From positions 1,789,378 through 1,853,377 of the forward strand of contig NZ_JACHCZ010000001.1 of the NCBI RefSeq assembly GCF_014207255.1: a DNA stretch of 64,000 bases, given 5' to 3'. The notes under the pieces were generated by a model. The model made no database searches and was not told the DNA's origin. It was given only the letters and a program-made list of their open reading frames with translations. Positions 46,681-55,562 of this stretch are shown piece after piece. The stretch is from Pseudomonas sp. JAI120 (GTDB taxonomy: Bacteria; Pseudomonadota; Gammaproteobacteria; Pseudomonadales; Pseudomonadaceae). Numbering within the stretch: the first letter of the stretch is position 1; each line of letters begins with the position of its first letter. Position numbers and translations under genes: made by a program.

Positions 46681-46696
46681 AGCAACAAGGGTGCCA
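46681..46696 (-). promoter_or_regulatory. Sigma-54 promoter of the fliE operon
   Basis: The minus strand reads TGGCAC, CCTTG, TTGCT, an exact match to the sigma-54 consensus. It lies about 59 bp before fliE and is the expected target of FleR. Confidence 0.9.
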
Positions 46697-46750
46697 GCTC
46701 TGTATCAACTCGTAAGAAAAGGCGACAAACCTTGTCAACCTTGTTACCGG

Positions 46751-48127
46751 TTATGTGGCGAACAAATACGCTTCCACGTCCATCCCGGCGTCGCGCATCT
46801 GCGCCAGCTTGTAGCGCAGGGTGCGCGGGCTGATACCCAGGCGCTCGGCGGCCTCTTTGCGGCGACCGCGCTCGGCGCGCAGGGTGTCGATGATCATCTG
46901 GAATTCGCGGCGACGCAGGTCGTCACCCAGCCCTCCGGCAGGCTCAGCCTCTGCAACCACCGGCGCGGGCGCCAACGTGGGCAATGGCGCCGCGCCACTG
47001 CCCATGGCCAGGCAGAAATCCTGGGGCTGGATCAGGCCGCCCTGCTGCAGAATCAGCGCGCGCTGGATGGCGTTGTCCAACTCCCGCACGTTGCCGGGCC
47101 ATGGATAGCTGATCAGGCAGGCCTGGGCTTCGGCGGACAGCCGCGCCTGGGCGTGCTTCATTTTTTTGACGTGGTTGTTCAGCAGGCGCTCGGCCAGCGG
47201 AATGATGTCTGCCGGGCGCTCACGCAGCGGCCGCCAGGCCAGGGGGAACACCGAGAGGCGGTAGAACAGGTCCTCCCGGAAGCGTCCCGCCGCCACTTCG
47301 CCGGCAAGGTCACGGTTGGTGGTGGCGACCACGCGGATATCCAGCTGGATCGGCTTGCGCGCGCCGACTCGCTCCACTTCGCGCTCCTGCAGCACCCGCA
47401 ACAGCTTGGCTTGCAGGCCCAGGGGCATTTCCGAAATTTCATCCAGCAGGATCGTGCCGCCATCGGCCTGTTCGAACTTGCCCGCCTGGGCCGCGATGGC
47501 GCCGGTGAACGAGCCCTTTTCGTGGCCGAACAGCGTGGCTTCGAGCATGTTGTCGGGGATCGCCGCGCAATTGATGGCGATAAACGGTTGCTTGGCACGG
47601 GTCGACTGCTGGTGGATATAACGCGCCAGCACCTCTTTACCAGTGCCGGACTCACCGGAGATCAGCACGGTGGAATCACTACGCGCCACGCGGGCGGCCA
47701 ATTCGAGCAATTGGGCACTGGCGGGTTCGAAGGCAATCGGGCCTTCGCCTTCGCTGGAGGCAATCACGCCCAGGGCATGGCGCGCGACCAGCTCGATCAG
47801 CGCTTTAGGCTCAAAGGGTTTGACCAGGTAATCTGCCGCGCCCTGACGCATCGCGTCCACGGCACGCTCAACGGCACCGTGGGCGGTCATCAGCAGCACC
47901 GGCAGTTGCGGCTGACGCGCACGCAGCAGGCCGAGCAACTGGTGGCCGTCCATGCCGGGCATGTTCACGTCGCTGACCACCAGGCTGAAGGTTTCCTGCT
48001 CCACCGCCTCCAAGGCGTCCTCGGCAGACCCGACCGCCCGGTAGTCATGGCCCGCCAACAACAGCGTGTCAGCCAATGCTTCACGCAGGGCGCGATCGTC
48101 TTCCACCAACAGAACCTTGATAGCCAT
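46751..48127 (-). CDS. fleR: Sigma-54 response regulator FleR
   Basis: 458 residues: receiver domain (VLLVEDDRALREAL, Asp in LVVSDVNMPGMDG), AAA+ domain ([15 protein letters not shown], the sigma-54 contact loop GSFTGA, a common variant of GAFTGA), and a Fis-type helix-turn-helix (RRKEAAERLGISPRTLRYKL). It activates hook-basal-body operons. Follows fleS after 4 bp. Confidence 0.94.
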   Translation of the reverse strand: MAIKVLLVEDDRALREALADTLLLAGHDYRAVGSAEDALEAVEQETFSLVVSDVNMPGMDGHQLLGLLRARQPQLPVLLMTAHGAVERAVDAMRQGAADYLVKPFEPKALIELVARHALGVIASSEGEGPIAFEPASAQLLELAARVARSDSTVLISGESGTGKEVLARYIHQQSTRAKQPFIAINCAAIPDNMLEATLFGHEKGSFTGAIAAQAGKFEQADGGTILLDEISEMPLGLQAKLLRVLQEREVERVGARKPIQLDIRVVATTNRDLAGEVAAGRFREDLFYRLSVFPLAWRPLRERPADIIPLAERLLNNHVKKMKHAQARLSAEAQACLISYPWPGNVRELDNAIQRALILQQGGLIQPQDFCLAMGSGAAPLPTLAPAPVVAEAEPAGGLGDDLRRREFQMIIDTLRAERGRRKEAAERLGISPRTLRYKLAQMRDAGMDVEAYLFAT

Positions 48128-48131
48128 ATCC

Positions 48132-49346
48132 TTACTCCGCGCTTGCCGCGCAAGAAAACAGCGGCAAGGTCATCAATGCACAGGTGCCACGCCCAACGCG
48201 GGAATGCAGCTGCAATTCTCCCTGATGGGCACGCGCCACGGCCTTGACCACGGTCAGGCCCAGGCCGGTGCCGTTGGTCTTGGTGGTAAAAAACGGTTCA
48301 CCCAGGCGCTTGAGCACCACCGGATCGATACCGCTGCCGCTGTCGCTGATGCACAGGCGCAGGGTTTGTTCGCGGTTGTACAGGTGCACCTTGAGCCGCG
48401 CGCCGGGGCCGCTGGCCTGGGTGGCGTTTTCGATCAGGTTGAGCAGCGAGCCCACCAGGGTGTCGCGGTTGCACAGCAGCTCGCCGAGGTGGCTGTCGCA
48501 CTGCCAGCGCACTTGCACGTCTTGGATATGGGCAGCAGCCGCAGCTTGCAGGGCCTGCATCAGCTGGGCCGGCGTCACGCGGTCGGTCAGCGGCAATTCG
48601 CCGCGGGCAAACACCAGCATGTCGCGTACCTGGTGCTCCAATTCATGCAGGCGCTCCTTCAGGCGTCCGGCGAAGCGCTGGTGGGTGGCGGCGGGCAATT
48701 GTTCATCAGTCAAATGACTGGCGTAGATCAACGCGGCCGACAACGGCGTGCGGATCTGATGCGCCAACGAAGCGACCATCCTGCCCAGGGACGATAAACG
48801 CTCATGGCGCGCCAGCTGGTCCTGCAGGTGACGGGTTTCAGTCAGGTCGTTAAGCAGCACCAACTGGCCCGGCTCGGCATCCAGGGACCGGGTGGCGATG
48901 GACAGGCGGCGCCCGTCCTTCAGGGAGATTTCGTGACCATCGTCCTCACGCGGCGCAAAGCAGCGGGTGATGACATGGCGCCACAGCTCGCCTTCCAGCG
49001 GCAGCCCAAGCATGTCGCAGGCCGCCGGATTGGCTTCACGCACGCGGCCGTCTTCATCGATGACGATCACGCCACCGGGTAACAGCGACAGCAGGTTTTG
49101 CAGGCGGTTGGCCAGGCGCTCTTTCTCAGCCAGCTCTTCCATGCGCTGGGCGCTGACCACCGCCAGTTCGCCTTTCAGCTCGGAGACCCGGGCTTCCAGC
49201 AGGCTGTAGGAGTCGGTCAGCTGGCTCGACATCTGGCTGAACTGCGAGAACGCCTGCTCAAGACCCTGGCGGGTCGGCGGTTCGACAGGCGGAACCGGCC
49301 CCTGTATGGCAGGGGCCGAAGATAGTTGGGCGGCGTGGGGCATCAT
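48132..49346 (-). CDS. fleS: Sensor histidine kinase FleS
   Basis: 404 residues without membrane helices. A coiled coil leads to a PAS domain (LSLLPGGVIVIDEDGRVREA), the phosphoacceptor helix with His in VASLAHQIRTPLSAAL, and the ATPase domain (NLIENATQAS, DSGSGIDP, GTGLGLTVV). Soluble partner of FleR; the cue is unknown. Confidence 0.93.
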   Translation of the reverse strand: MMPHAAQLSSAPAIQGPVPPVEPPTRQGLEQAFSQFSQMSSQLTDSYSLLEARVSELKGELAVVSAQRMEELAEKERLANRLQNLLSLLPGGVIVIDEDGRVREANPAACDMLGLPLEGELWRHVITRCFAPREDDGHEISLKDGRRLSIATRSLDAEPGQLVLLNDLTETRHLQDQLARHERLSSLGRMVASLAHQIRTPLSAALIYASHLTDEQLPAATHQRFAGRLKERLHELEHQVRDMLVFARGELPLTDRVTPAQLMQALQAAAAAHIQDVQVRWQCDSHLGELLCNRDTLVGSLLNLIENATQASGPGARLKVHLYNREQTLRLCISDSGSGIDPVVLKRLGEPFFTTKTNGTGLGLTVVKAVARAHQGELQLHSRVGRGTCALMTLPLFSCAASAE

Positions 49347-49396
49347 GCTCTCTCGCTTGGCTGACCGTCAGTTAAACGGAACGTTGCGAGAGCTGT

Positions 49397-49412
49397 AGCA
49401 ATAGTTGTGCCG
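49397..49412 (-). promoter_or_regulatory. Sigma-54 promoter of fleSR
   Basis: The minus strand reads CGGCAC, AACTA, TTGCT, one mismatch from consensus with exact GG-N10-GC spacing. It sits ~51 bp before fleS and just after the fleQ terminator, so fleSR is a separate unit that FleQ would activate. Confidence 0.82.
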
Positions 49413-49439
49413 AAAAAAAACCGCTGAAATATCAGCGGC
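49413..49439 (-). terminator. Intrinsic terminator after fleQ
   Basis: On the minus strand CCGCTGATATTTCAGCGG forms a stem followed by TTTTTTTT. It ends the fleQ transcript 15 bp after the stop codon. Confidence 0.92.
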
Positions 49440-49453
49440 TTGGAAAACAGGCG

Positions 49454-50929
49454 TCAATCATCTGCCTGTTCATCACCGTCTTTGCGGCTCATTCCGTACT
49501 TGCGCATCTTCTCCACCAGGGTGGTTCGACGGATGCGCAGACGCTCGGCGGCACGGGCGACGATGCCGTTGGCGTCGTCCAGGGCCTGCTGGATCAGCCC
49601 CTGCTCGAGGTTGCCGAGGTAGTCCTTCAAGTCCAGGCCTTCAGGCGGCAACATGGCGGTGGAGCCGAAGTCCGGGGTGTGGCCGTTGATGGCGACCCGT
49701 TCTTCCATGTCGCTGCGCAGGCTGTCGACCAGTTGCTCGTCTTCGTCGTCGACGTAGCGGAATTTCTTCGGCAGCTCGACCACGCCGATCACACCGTAGG
49801 GATGCATGATCGCCATGCGTTCCACCAGGTTGGCCAGCTCACGGACGTTGCCCGGCCAGCCGTGGCGGCACAGGGACATGATTGCGGCCGAGTTGAAGCG
49901 TATCGAACCGCGCTTTTCGTGTTCCATGCGCGAGATCAGTTCGTTCATCAGCAGCGGGATGTCCTCCACGCGCTCACGCAACGGGGCCATCTCGATAGGG
50001 AATACATTGAGGCGGTAGTACAGGTCTTCGCGGAAGCTGCCGACCTCGATCATGCTTTCGAGGTTCTTGTGGGTTGCGGCGATGATGCGCACGTCGACGC
50101 TCTGGGTCTTGTTGCTGCCCACGCGCTCGAAGGTGCGCTCCTGCAATACGCGCAGCAGCTTGACCTGCATCGGCAGCGGCATGTCGCCGATTTCGTCGAG
50201 GAACAGGGTGCCGCCGTTGGCCAGCTCGAAACGCCCGGCACGGCTGGTGATCGCCCCAGTAAAGGCGCCCTTCTCGTGGCCGAACAGTTCGCTTTCGAGC
50301 AGCTCTGCCGGGATCGCCCCGCAGTTGACCGGCACAAAAGGCCCGTCGCGGCGCTTGGAGTGGTAGTGCAGGTTGCGCGCGACCACTTCCTTGCCGGTGC
50401 CCGACTCGCCGAGGATCAGCACGCTGGCGTCGGTATCGGCCACCTGCTGCATCATCTGGCGCACGTGCTGGATGGCACGGCTGGTGCCAACCAGGCTGCG
50501 GAACAGGTTGGGTTCGCGGTGGCGACCGCGCTCGCGGGCCTGGTCGTACATCTCGCGATAGACCTGGGCACGGTGCAGGGAATCAAGCAATTTGCTGTAG
50601 CTGGGGGGCATTTCCAGACTGGAAAGCACGCGGCGGCGCTGGTCTTCCGGCAGCTCGACAGAAGAAATATCACCGATTAGCAACACCGGAAGGAACTCAT
50701 CCCAGGTAGACAGTGTCTTTAACAAGCCCAAAACACCACCTGGAGCGTTTACCGTCCCGATCAGCACACAAATGACTTCACGGCTCGACGACAACGAGCT
50801 GGACACCTGCTGCCAATCATGGCTGCCGCAGGGCAGATTTTCTTCGCCAAGAAAATTCAAAATCACCGCCAAGTCGCGGCGGCGGACGCTATCGTCATCG
50901 ATCAGCAGAATTTTGGTTTCACGCCACAT
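49454..50929 (-). CDS. fleQ: Flagellar master regulator FleQ
   Basis: 491 residues. The N-terminal FleQ domain is a receiver-like fold ([14 protein letters not shown]) without a reliable phosphorylation site. The AAA+ domain has [21 protein letters not shown] and FLDEIGDMP, and the C terminus has a Fis-type helix-turn-helix ([17 protein letters not shown]). FleQ activates early flagellar genes, represses biofilm genes, and responds to cyclic di-GMP and FleN. The start at 50929 has a weak ribosome site. Confidence 0.95.
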   Translation of the reverse strand: MWRETKILLIDDDSVRRRDLAVILNFLGEENLPCGSHDWQQVSSSLSSSREVICVLIGTVNAPGGVLGLLKTLSTWDEFLPVLLIGDISSVELPEDQRRRVLSSLEMPPSYSKLLDSLHRAQVYREMYDQARERGRHREPNLFRSLVGTSRAIQHVRQMMQQVADTDASVLILGESGTGKEVVARNLHYHSKRRDGPFVPVNCGAIPAELLESELFGHEKGAFTGAITSRAGRFELANGGTLFLDEIGDMPLPMQVKLLRVLQERTFERVGSNKTQSVDVRIIAATHKNLESMIEVGSFREDLYYRLNVFPIEMAPLRERVEDIPLLMNELISRMEHEKRGSIRFNSAAIMSLCRHGWPGNVRELANLVERMAIMHPYGVIGVVELPKKFRYVDDEDEQLVDSLRSDMEERVAINGHTPDFGSTAMLPPEGLDLKDYLGNLEQGLIQQALDDANGIVARAAERLRIRRTTLVEKMRKYGMSRKDGDEQADD

Positions 50930-51100
50930 GCAATAGCAACTTCCCTAGTAAAACTTCCTGCCCCGAGATTGTGGGCAATCGAGGCGCCTGTAAGACTTCT
51001 TACCTTACTAGACGTCTGAAATCTGAAAACAGCACTAGTTAAGTCAAAAAAGCTGGTACGGTCAAATTTATGACGCACCGGTAGGATTAACTGCGACTGT

Positions 51101-51397
51101 TCAACCGAACAGATGGTAAACCTTTGACGCATTTTTCGCTTGGTTGATCTGCGACATCTCTTCAAAAATCGCCTGGCGCTCGCCTGTCGTCACCTCAAGC
51201 AACTGCTGGTAAACCGCCAGCAGGCTCTCAAGCTTTTCACGCAACGCATCCTCATCCACCGGTGCTTCGCTGAGCACCTCGTCGATCACGTTGCGACAGC
51301 CCATGTCCAGCTCGCCAATGGCGTCCCAGTTACGGTCTGCCAGCGCGCCGATCAGCGCTTCACGGGTTTCATCAATGCGTTGCAGTGCTTGGCTCAT
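51101..51397 (-). CDS. fliT: FliT-like flagellar chaperone (FleP)
   Basis: 98 residues, helical (RIDETREALIGALADRNWDA, LESLLAVYQQLLEVTTGERQA). Resembles FliT and the P. aeruginosa fleP product encoded after fliS. Likely a chaperone for FliD or other export substrates. GAGGA lies before the ATG. Confidence 0.82.
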   Translation of the reverse strand: MSQALQRIDETREALIGALADRNWDAIGELDMGCRNVIDEVLSEAPVDEDALREKLESLLAVYQQLLEVTTGERQAIFEEMSQINQAKNASKVYHLFG

Positions 51398-51422
51398 GAC
51401 GTGTTCCTCAAGGCCGATGGCC

Positions 51423-51827
51423 TTATTCTGCTGCTGCCTGTGGCGCCGCGATAGCGTCCCAGCCTTCTTTTACGGTGATCAGCAAACGCGCCACTTCGTC
51501 GATCATGTCGGCGTCGTTATGCAGGTTCGCTTCCATCAGTCGGTTGGTCATATATGCATACAAACTTTCCAACTGCTGGACGTAAGCCGGGTTATCACTC
51601 TTTGCTGCATCCAGGCCGTCACGCAGGCCGATCACGATATCGATGGCCTTGCCCAGCATCAGGCCCTTCTGCGCGATGTCACCACGAGCCAGTGCACCTT
51701 TGGCCTGGGCCATGCGGTCCAGCCCGCCTTCCATCAGCATCTGCACCAGACGATGCGGGCTGGCTTCGGAGATCTGGGCATGGGAATTGACCTTCTGGTA
51801 TTGGCGAAGGGCTCTCATGGGATTCAT
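51423..51827 (-). CDS. fliS: Flagellin export chaperone FliS
   Basis: 134 residues beginning MNPMRALRQYQKVNSHAQIS, the FliS signature, followed by a four-helix bundle (PHRLVQMLMEGGLDRMAQAK). It keeps flagellin unpolymerised in the cytosol. fliT follows 25 bp downstream. Confidence 0.93.
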   Translation of the reverse strand: MNPMRALRQYQKVNSHAQISEASPHRLVQMLMEGGLDRMAQAKGALARGDIAQKGLMLGKAIDIVIGLRDGLDAAKSDNPAYVQQLESLYAYMTNRLMEANLHNDADMIDEVARLLITVKEGWDAIAAPQAAAE

Positions 51828-51875
51828 GTTTCTACCTCGTGACAGGCGACAGCGAAAAGGATTCTAGTAACCAAT

Positions 51876-51902
51876 ATGTCGACTGACCCGCAAAAAGCTT
51901 TA
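51876..51902 (-). promoter_or_regulatory. Weak candidate sigma-28 promoter of fliST
   Basis: The minus strand reads TAAAGCTT, 11 bases, GTCGACAT: 7 of 8 matches at -35 and 5 of 8 at -10 to TAAAGTTT-N11-GCCGATAA. It lies between the fliD terminator and fliS, where a promoter is needed. Confidence 0.35.
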
Positions 51903-51921
51903 GGGCCAGTCGTGCTCCGAT

Positions 51922-51955
51922 AAAAAAAGGCCAGGCAGTTTGCCTGGCCTTTATC
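51922..51955 (-). terminator. Intrinsic terminator after fliD
   Basis: On the minus strand AAAGGCCAGGCA, a short loop and TGCCTGGCCTTT form a stem followed by a run of T. It separates fliD from fliS. Confidence 0.9.
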
Positions 51956-51966
51956 GCAGGCTGCGA

Positions 51967-53358
51967 TCAATTATTGGTCTTGGGATTGTTCAACGCATTG
52001 AGCGTAGTCATGACACTGGTGCTTTGCTGGCGCAATTGCGCGACCAGGGTATCCATGGCGTTGTATTTGGCGGAGAGGCTGTTGGTGAGCAGGGTCATGC
52101 GCTCGTCGAGCGAGGACTGTTGCTTGGTCAGGTCCTTGAGACTCTCGGACAGAGAAGCAGAACGTGTTGCCAGAACACCTGTACTTGCCTTGGCAAAGTC
52201 ATCCGTGGCGCTTTTCATCCGCGCCAGCATGCCGTCTTTACCGCTGAACATACTGTTGATGTCGGCGCCGTTGGTTTTAACCGCCGCGTCCCACTTTTTG
52301 TCATCAATCGCCAGCAGACCAGTGGTCGAACTGGTGGTCACGCCGAACTGAGCCAGGGACTTGAAGGCCCCGTTGCCCGACAGCGTGTTGAACTCATTGC
52401 GGATCGTGCTCTGCAACGAACGCATGGTCGAGTCACCCGTCAACGCTGCCGCAGTGGTGCTGCCGTCCAGGTTCGTGGTGACCTTGGTTTCGGCGTTCAT
52501 CGCTGTGATCAGGGCGTTGTAGGTGTCAATGAACCCCTTGACCCCGGACTTGAGCGCGGTGTTGTTGGTGCTGACGGTGATGAGCGTGGCGTTCTTGTCA
52601 CCCGTATTGCCCGTTTTGTAAGTCGACGCTGCTACCAGCTTGATATCCACGCCACTAAGAGCACCAGTGATGGTGTTGGACTTGGACACAGACGCAACCC
52701 CATCAATGCTGTATTGCGCATCCTTGGGATAATCAACGACCGTGGCGTCCACATCCAGCCCCGAGGTGCCAGACAGCGTGAGGTCCGAGCCCGTCCCCAT
52801 ATTGGTAGAGGTCAGGATCAATCGAGAACCGTTGGAATCGGTCTGGATGTTGGCACTCAGCCCCGACGTGCCAAACTGCGTATTGATCGAGTCACGTACC
52901 TGCTGCAGGGTCGCGCCGGCTGGAACGCTGAGGCCGTAAGCCTTGCCGGACTGACTGATGGTCAACGTGGTCGGCTTATCCGTCGCGTTGACAACCGTCG
53001 AAGTGCCACCGCTGAAGTTCTTGCTCGACAGCTTGGACGCCTGGGCCAACTGGTCGACGATCAACCGGAAGCTGCCGTTCGAGGCCGTATTGCTGGCCGT
53101 CATGGTCGCGGTCTTTTCATCCGACGACGAACCGCTCAAACCGGTGAAGCTACTGTCCTTGGACATGGTGTCCAGGGCGTTACGAAACGCATCCAGCGCT
53201 GCCTGAACCTTGCCGATCGAAGACAGCGTGGTGGTCGCTTTCGCGGACGCGGTATTGATCTGCGTTTGCTTGGGCACCTTTTCGGCGTTAACCAAGGATG
53301 TCACGATCGCTTGCGTATCGATGTTCGAACCGATACCACTTACCGTTGAACCCGCCAT
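51967..53358 (-). CDS. fliD: Flagellar cap protein FliD
   Basis: 463 residues with conserved FliD N- and C-terminal segments (GIGSNIDTQAIVTSLVNAEK; SLSESLKDLTKQQSSLDERM) and variable middle domains. It caps the filament and aids flagellin folding; in P. aeruginosa it also binds mucin. The ATG at 53358 is preferred over the adjacent ATG at 53361, because AGGAG is then 7 bp upstream. Confidence 0.94.
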   Translation of the reverse strand: MAGSTVSGIGSNIDTQAIVTSLVNAEKVPKQTQINTASAKATTTLSSIGKVQAALDAFRNALDTMSKDSSFTGLSGSSSDEKTATMTASNTASNGSFRLIVDQLAQASKLSSKNFSGGTSTVVNATDKPTTLTISQSGKAYGLSVPAGATLQQVRDSINTQFGTSGLSANIQTDSNGSRLILTSTNMGTGSDLTLSGTSGLDVDATVVDYPKDAQYSIDGVASVSKSNTITGALSGVDIKLVAASTYKTGNTGDKNATLITVSTNNTALKSGVKGFIDTYNALITAMNAETKVTTNLDGSTTAAALTGDSTMRSLQSTIRNEFNTLSGNGAFKSLAQFGVTTSSTTGLLAIDDKKWDAAVKTNGADINSMFSGKDGMLARMKSATDDFAKASTGVLATRSASLSESLKDLTKQQSSLDERMTLLTNSLSAKYNAMDTLVAQLRQQSTSVMTTLNALNNPKTNN

Positions 53359-53438
53359 CATCTATCTCCTGTTCGGTGGCTGCCGTTATCTTGACTTATT
53401 ACGCCTCAAGACAGGACAGCAACAAGTTTCATGCCAGC

Positions 53439-53789
53439 TCAGGCCTTGCCGTCAAACAACAGGTTGCTTGCGCTGCTGAGGTTCTGTGCCAGCTTCAATG
53501 CTGTTTCCGACGGAATCTGGCGAATCACTTCACCATTGTCGGTATTGATGACCTTGACCACCACACGGTGGGTGGAATCATCAATGGAAAAATCGAGGCT
53601 ACGCTGGGTAGCTTGAACGAAATCGCGAATATCGGTGACTGCTTTTTCCAGGTCGGCGCGTGCGGGCTCTTGGCTAATCGCGGGCGTTGCCTGGACATTC
53701 AGAACGTTGTTGTCAGCCACTACCTTGGCAGGTGCGCTTTGAGGTGCAACCGGCGGATAAGACTGGTTCAGCTTTACACTCATGTCCAT
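53439..53789 (-). CDS. flaG: Flagellar protein FlaG
   Basis: 116 residues with the FlaG domain (DLEKAVTDIRDFVQATQRSL, VVKVINTDNGEVIRQIPSE). It influences filament length. The ATG at 53789 has GAGGAG 7 bp upstream. No good promoter is visible in the 74-bp gap after fliC, which also holds the fliC terminator. Confidence 0.92.
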   Translation of the reverse strand: MDMSVKLNQSYPPVAPQSAPAKVVADNNVLNVQATPAISQEPARADLEKAVTDIRDFVQATQRSLDFSIDDSTHRVVVKVINTDNGEVIRQIPSETALKLAQNLSSASNLLFDGKA

Positions 53790-53813
53790 GTCCAATCTCC
53801 TCTAAACCGAAAA

Positions 53814-53845
53814 AACGGAAGGGCACGTAGACGCACCCTTCCGTT
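53814..53845 (-). terminator. Intrinsic terminator after fliC
   Basis: On the minus strand AACGGAAGGGTGCG and CGTGCCCTTCCGTT form a stem followed by TTTT. It ends the highly expressed flagellin message. Confidence 0.92.
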
Positions 53846-53863
53846 AGTTACCAAGCGCTGGGA

Positions 53864-55288
53864 TTACTGAAGCAGCTTCAGTACAGCGGATGGCAGCTGG
53901 TTAGCCTGCGACAGGATCGCGGTGGAAGCCGACTGCAGGGTTTGTTGCTTGGTCAGTTCGGCGGTTTCGGAAGCGAAGTCGACGTCCTGAACGGTGGAAC
54001 GTGCAGCGGTGGAGTTCTTCTGAATGTTCTGCAGGTTGTCTGCAGTGGTAGTCAGACGGTTCTGAGTAGCACCCAGGCCCGAACGAACGCCGTCAATGGT
54101 GCCGATGGCCTTGTCGATAACAGCCAGCGCGTTTTGAGCGTTGGTAGCGTCGGTCACGTCGGTGTTAGAGATGGTGGTCTTGGTCGACGAAACGGTAGCA
54201 GCCGAGAACAAGTCCGATACACCAGTAGCAGCGTCGCTCAGGGAGTAGCCTTTAGCCGAATCCAGGGAAACCTGACCGGTCACAACGATTGCAGGAGCAC
54301 CCAGAGCAGCCGGGGTGGCGAATGCGCCAGCGCCATCTTTAGCGCCAACCAGGATGTTGGTCTGGGCGTTGGCATCAGCACCAGAGAACGACAGGTTTTC
54401 GCCGGAATCCGACTTAACCGACAGGGTTTTGTTGGATTCGTCGTAGTTAACGCTGATGCCCAGTTTGGCAGCGTTCGATTTCAGCTGGTCAGCCAGGCCG
54501 GCCAGGTCCTTCACGCCGACGAAATCAACAGCATTACCGCTACCTACAGCCAGTTTGAAGTTCGACGGAGTGGCAGCGCCTACTTCCAGTTTGACTTCAG
54601 TGCTGGCGGTAGCGGTCAGGCCACCGATCGAACCGTTCAGGCCCGCAGCGATGTCTTTAGCCGAAGCGCCTGCAGCGTAAGTTACGGTTTTGGTCTGACC
54701 GTTGCCGGTAACAGTGATGTCGCCGCCAGCCAGGCCAGTTGCGCTAGGCACGATGGCCTTGGTTTTGACCTGCTGCGAACCAATGTTGTTGGCTGCAACG
54801 TTTTCCAGGCTCAGGTTGATGGTTTCGTTAGCGTTAGCGCCAACCTGGATAGCTTTGGTACCGTACGAACCGTCCAGCAGCTTCTGGCCACCGAAAGTAG
54901 TGGTTTGCGAGATACGGGTCAGTTCCGAAGTCAGAGCTTGGTATTCATCGTTGTTCGACTTACGGTCGTCAGCGCTGAGGGAGCCAGTCGCGGAAGACAG
55001 AGCCAGGGTACGCATTTTTTGCAGGATGTCGGTCGAAGCCTGCATCGCGCCTTCAGCGGTCTGAGCGATGGAGATACCGTCGTTCACGTTTTTTACAGCT
55101 TGGCCCAGGCCGTTGATTTGGCTGGTCAGGCGGTTAGCGATCTGCAGGCCAGCTGCGTCGTCTTTAGCGCTGTTGATACGCAGGCCGGAAGACAGGCGCT
55201 GCATGGAGGTGGCCAGGGCGCCGCCGGCTTTGTTCAGGTTGCCCTGAGTAGTGATCGAAGCAATGTTGGTGTTTACTGTTAAAGCCAT
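53864..55288 (-). CDS. fliC: Flagellin FliC
   Basis: 474 residues. Conserved D0/D1 ends (MALTVNTNIASITTQGNLNK, RLSSGLRINSAKDDAAGLQI and at the C terminus STAILSQANQLPSAVLKLLQ) flank a Ser/Thr/Ala-rich variable D2/D3 region. The ATG at 55288 is the flagellin start; GAGGA lies 7 bp upstream. It is transcribed from the sigma-28 promoter at 55368-55394. The surface region could carry glycans, but no glycosyltransferase gene is adjacent. Confidence 0.96.
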   Translation of the reverse strand: MALTVNTNIASITTQGNLNKAGGALATSMQRLSSGLRINSAKDDAAGLQIANRLTSQINGLGQAVKNVNDGISIAQTAEGAMQASTDILQKMRTLALSSATGSLSADDRKSNNDEYQALTSELTRISQTTTFGGQKLLDGSYGTKAIQVGANANETINLSLENVAANNIGSQQVKTKAIVPSATGLAGGDITVTGNGQTKTVTYAAGASAKDIAAGLNGSIGGLTATASTEVKLEVGAATPSNFKLAVGSGNAVDFVGVKDLAGLADQLKSNAAKLGISVNYDESNKTLSVKSDSGENLSFSGADANAQTNILVGAKDGAGAFATPAALGAPAIVVTGQVSLDSAKGYSLSDAATGVSDLFSAATVSSTKTTISNTDVTDATNAQNALAVIDKAIGTIDGVRSGLGATQNRLTTTADNLQNIQKNSTAARSTVQDVDFASETAELTKQQTLQSASTAILSQANQLPSAVLKLLQ

Positions 55289-55367
55289 GACGAAATCCTC
55301 GTTGGATGGATACTGCGGCTTCCGGCCCTGGCAACCGCCGGGTGTGGCCTGAGAACCTACGTAATAG

Positions 55368-55394
55368 TTATCGTCGTGGTAGCCGGTTGCTTGA
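55368..55394 (-). promoter_or_regulatory. Sigma-28 (FliA) promoter of fliC
   Basis: The minus strand reads TCAAG, 14 bases, GACGATAA: one mismatch from the Pseudomonas FliA consensus. It lies 80 bp before the flagellin start and just downstream of an A-rich tract. Confidence 0.88.
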
Positions 55395-55496
55395 GGATTT
55401 TTTTTGATTTTTTTAATGGCGCCGTGCCACCCCTTGTAATTCAAGGGTTTACGACGGCCTCAAAGCCTTATTTCATTGGGTTTTCTGGCGCCAAAT

Positions 55497-55534
55497 AAAA
55501 AACGCCGATGCCCTTTCAAGCATCGGCGTTTGCT
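55497..55534. terminator. Intrinsic terminator after the FabH-like gene
   Basis: AAAAAACGCCGATGC, a short loop and GCATCGGCGTTTGCTTTT form a stem with an A run on one side and T-rich sequence on the other. On the minus strand it ends transcription of the FabH-like gene before the fliC promoter. Confidence 0.88.
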
Positions 55535-55562
55535 TTTACGCAGAAAGCAGACTATCGAAGCG

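Noticed and set aside
50989..51004. TGTAAG-ACTT-CTTACC upstream of fleQ resembles a GacA box (TGTAAG-N6-CTTACA).
   Set aside because: The spacer is 4 instead of 6 bases and the last base differs; no sRNA follows.
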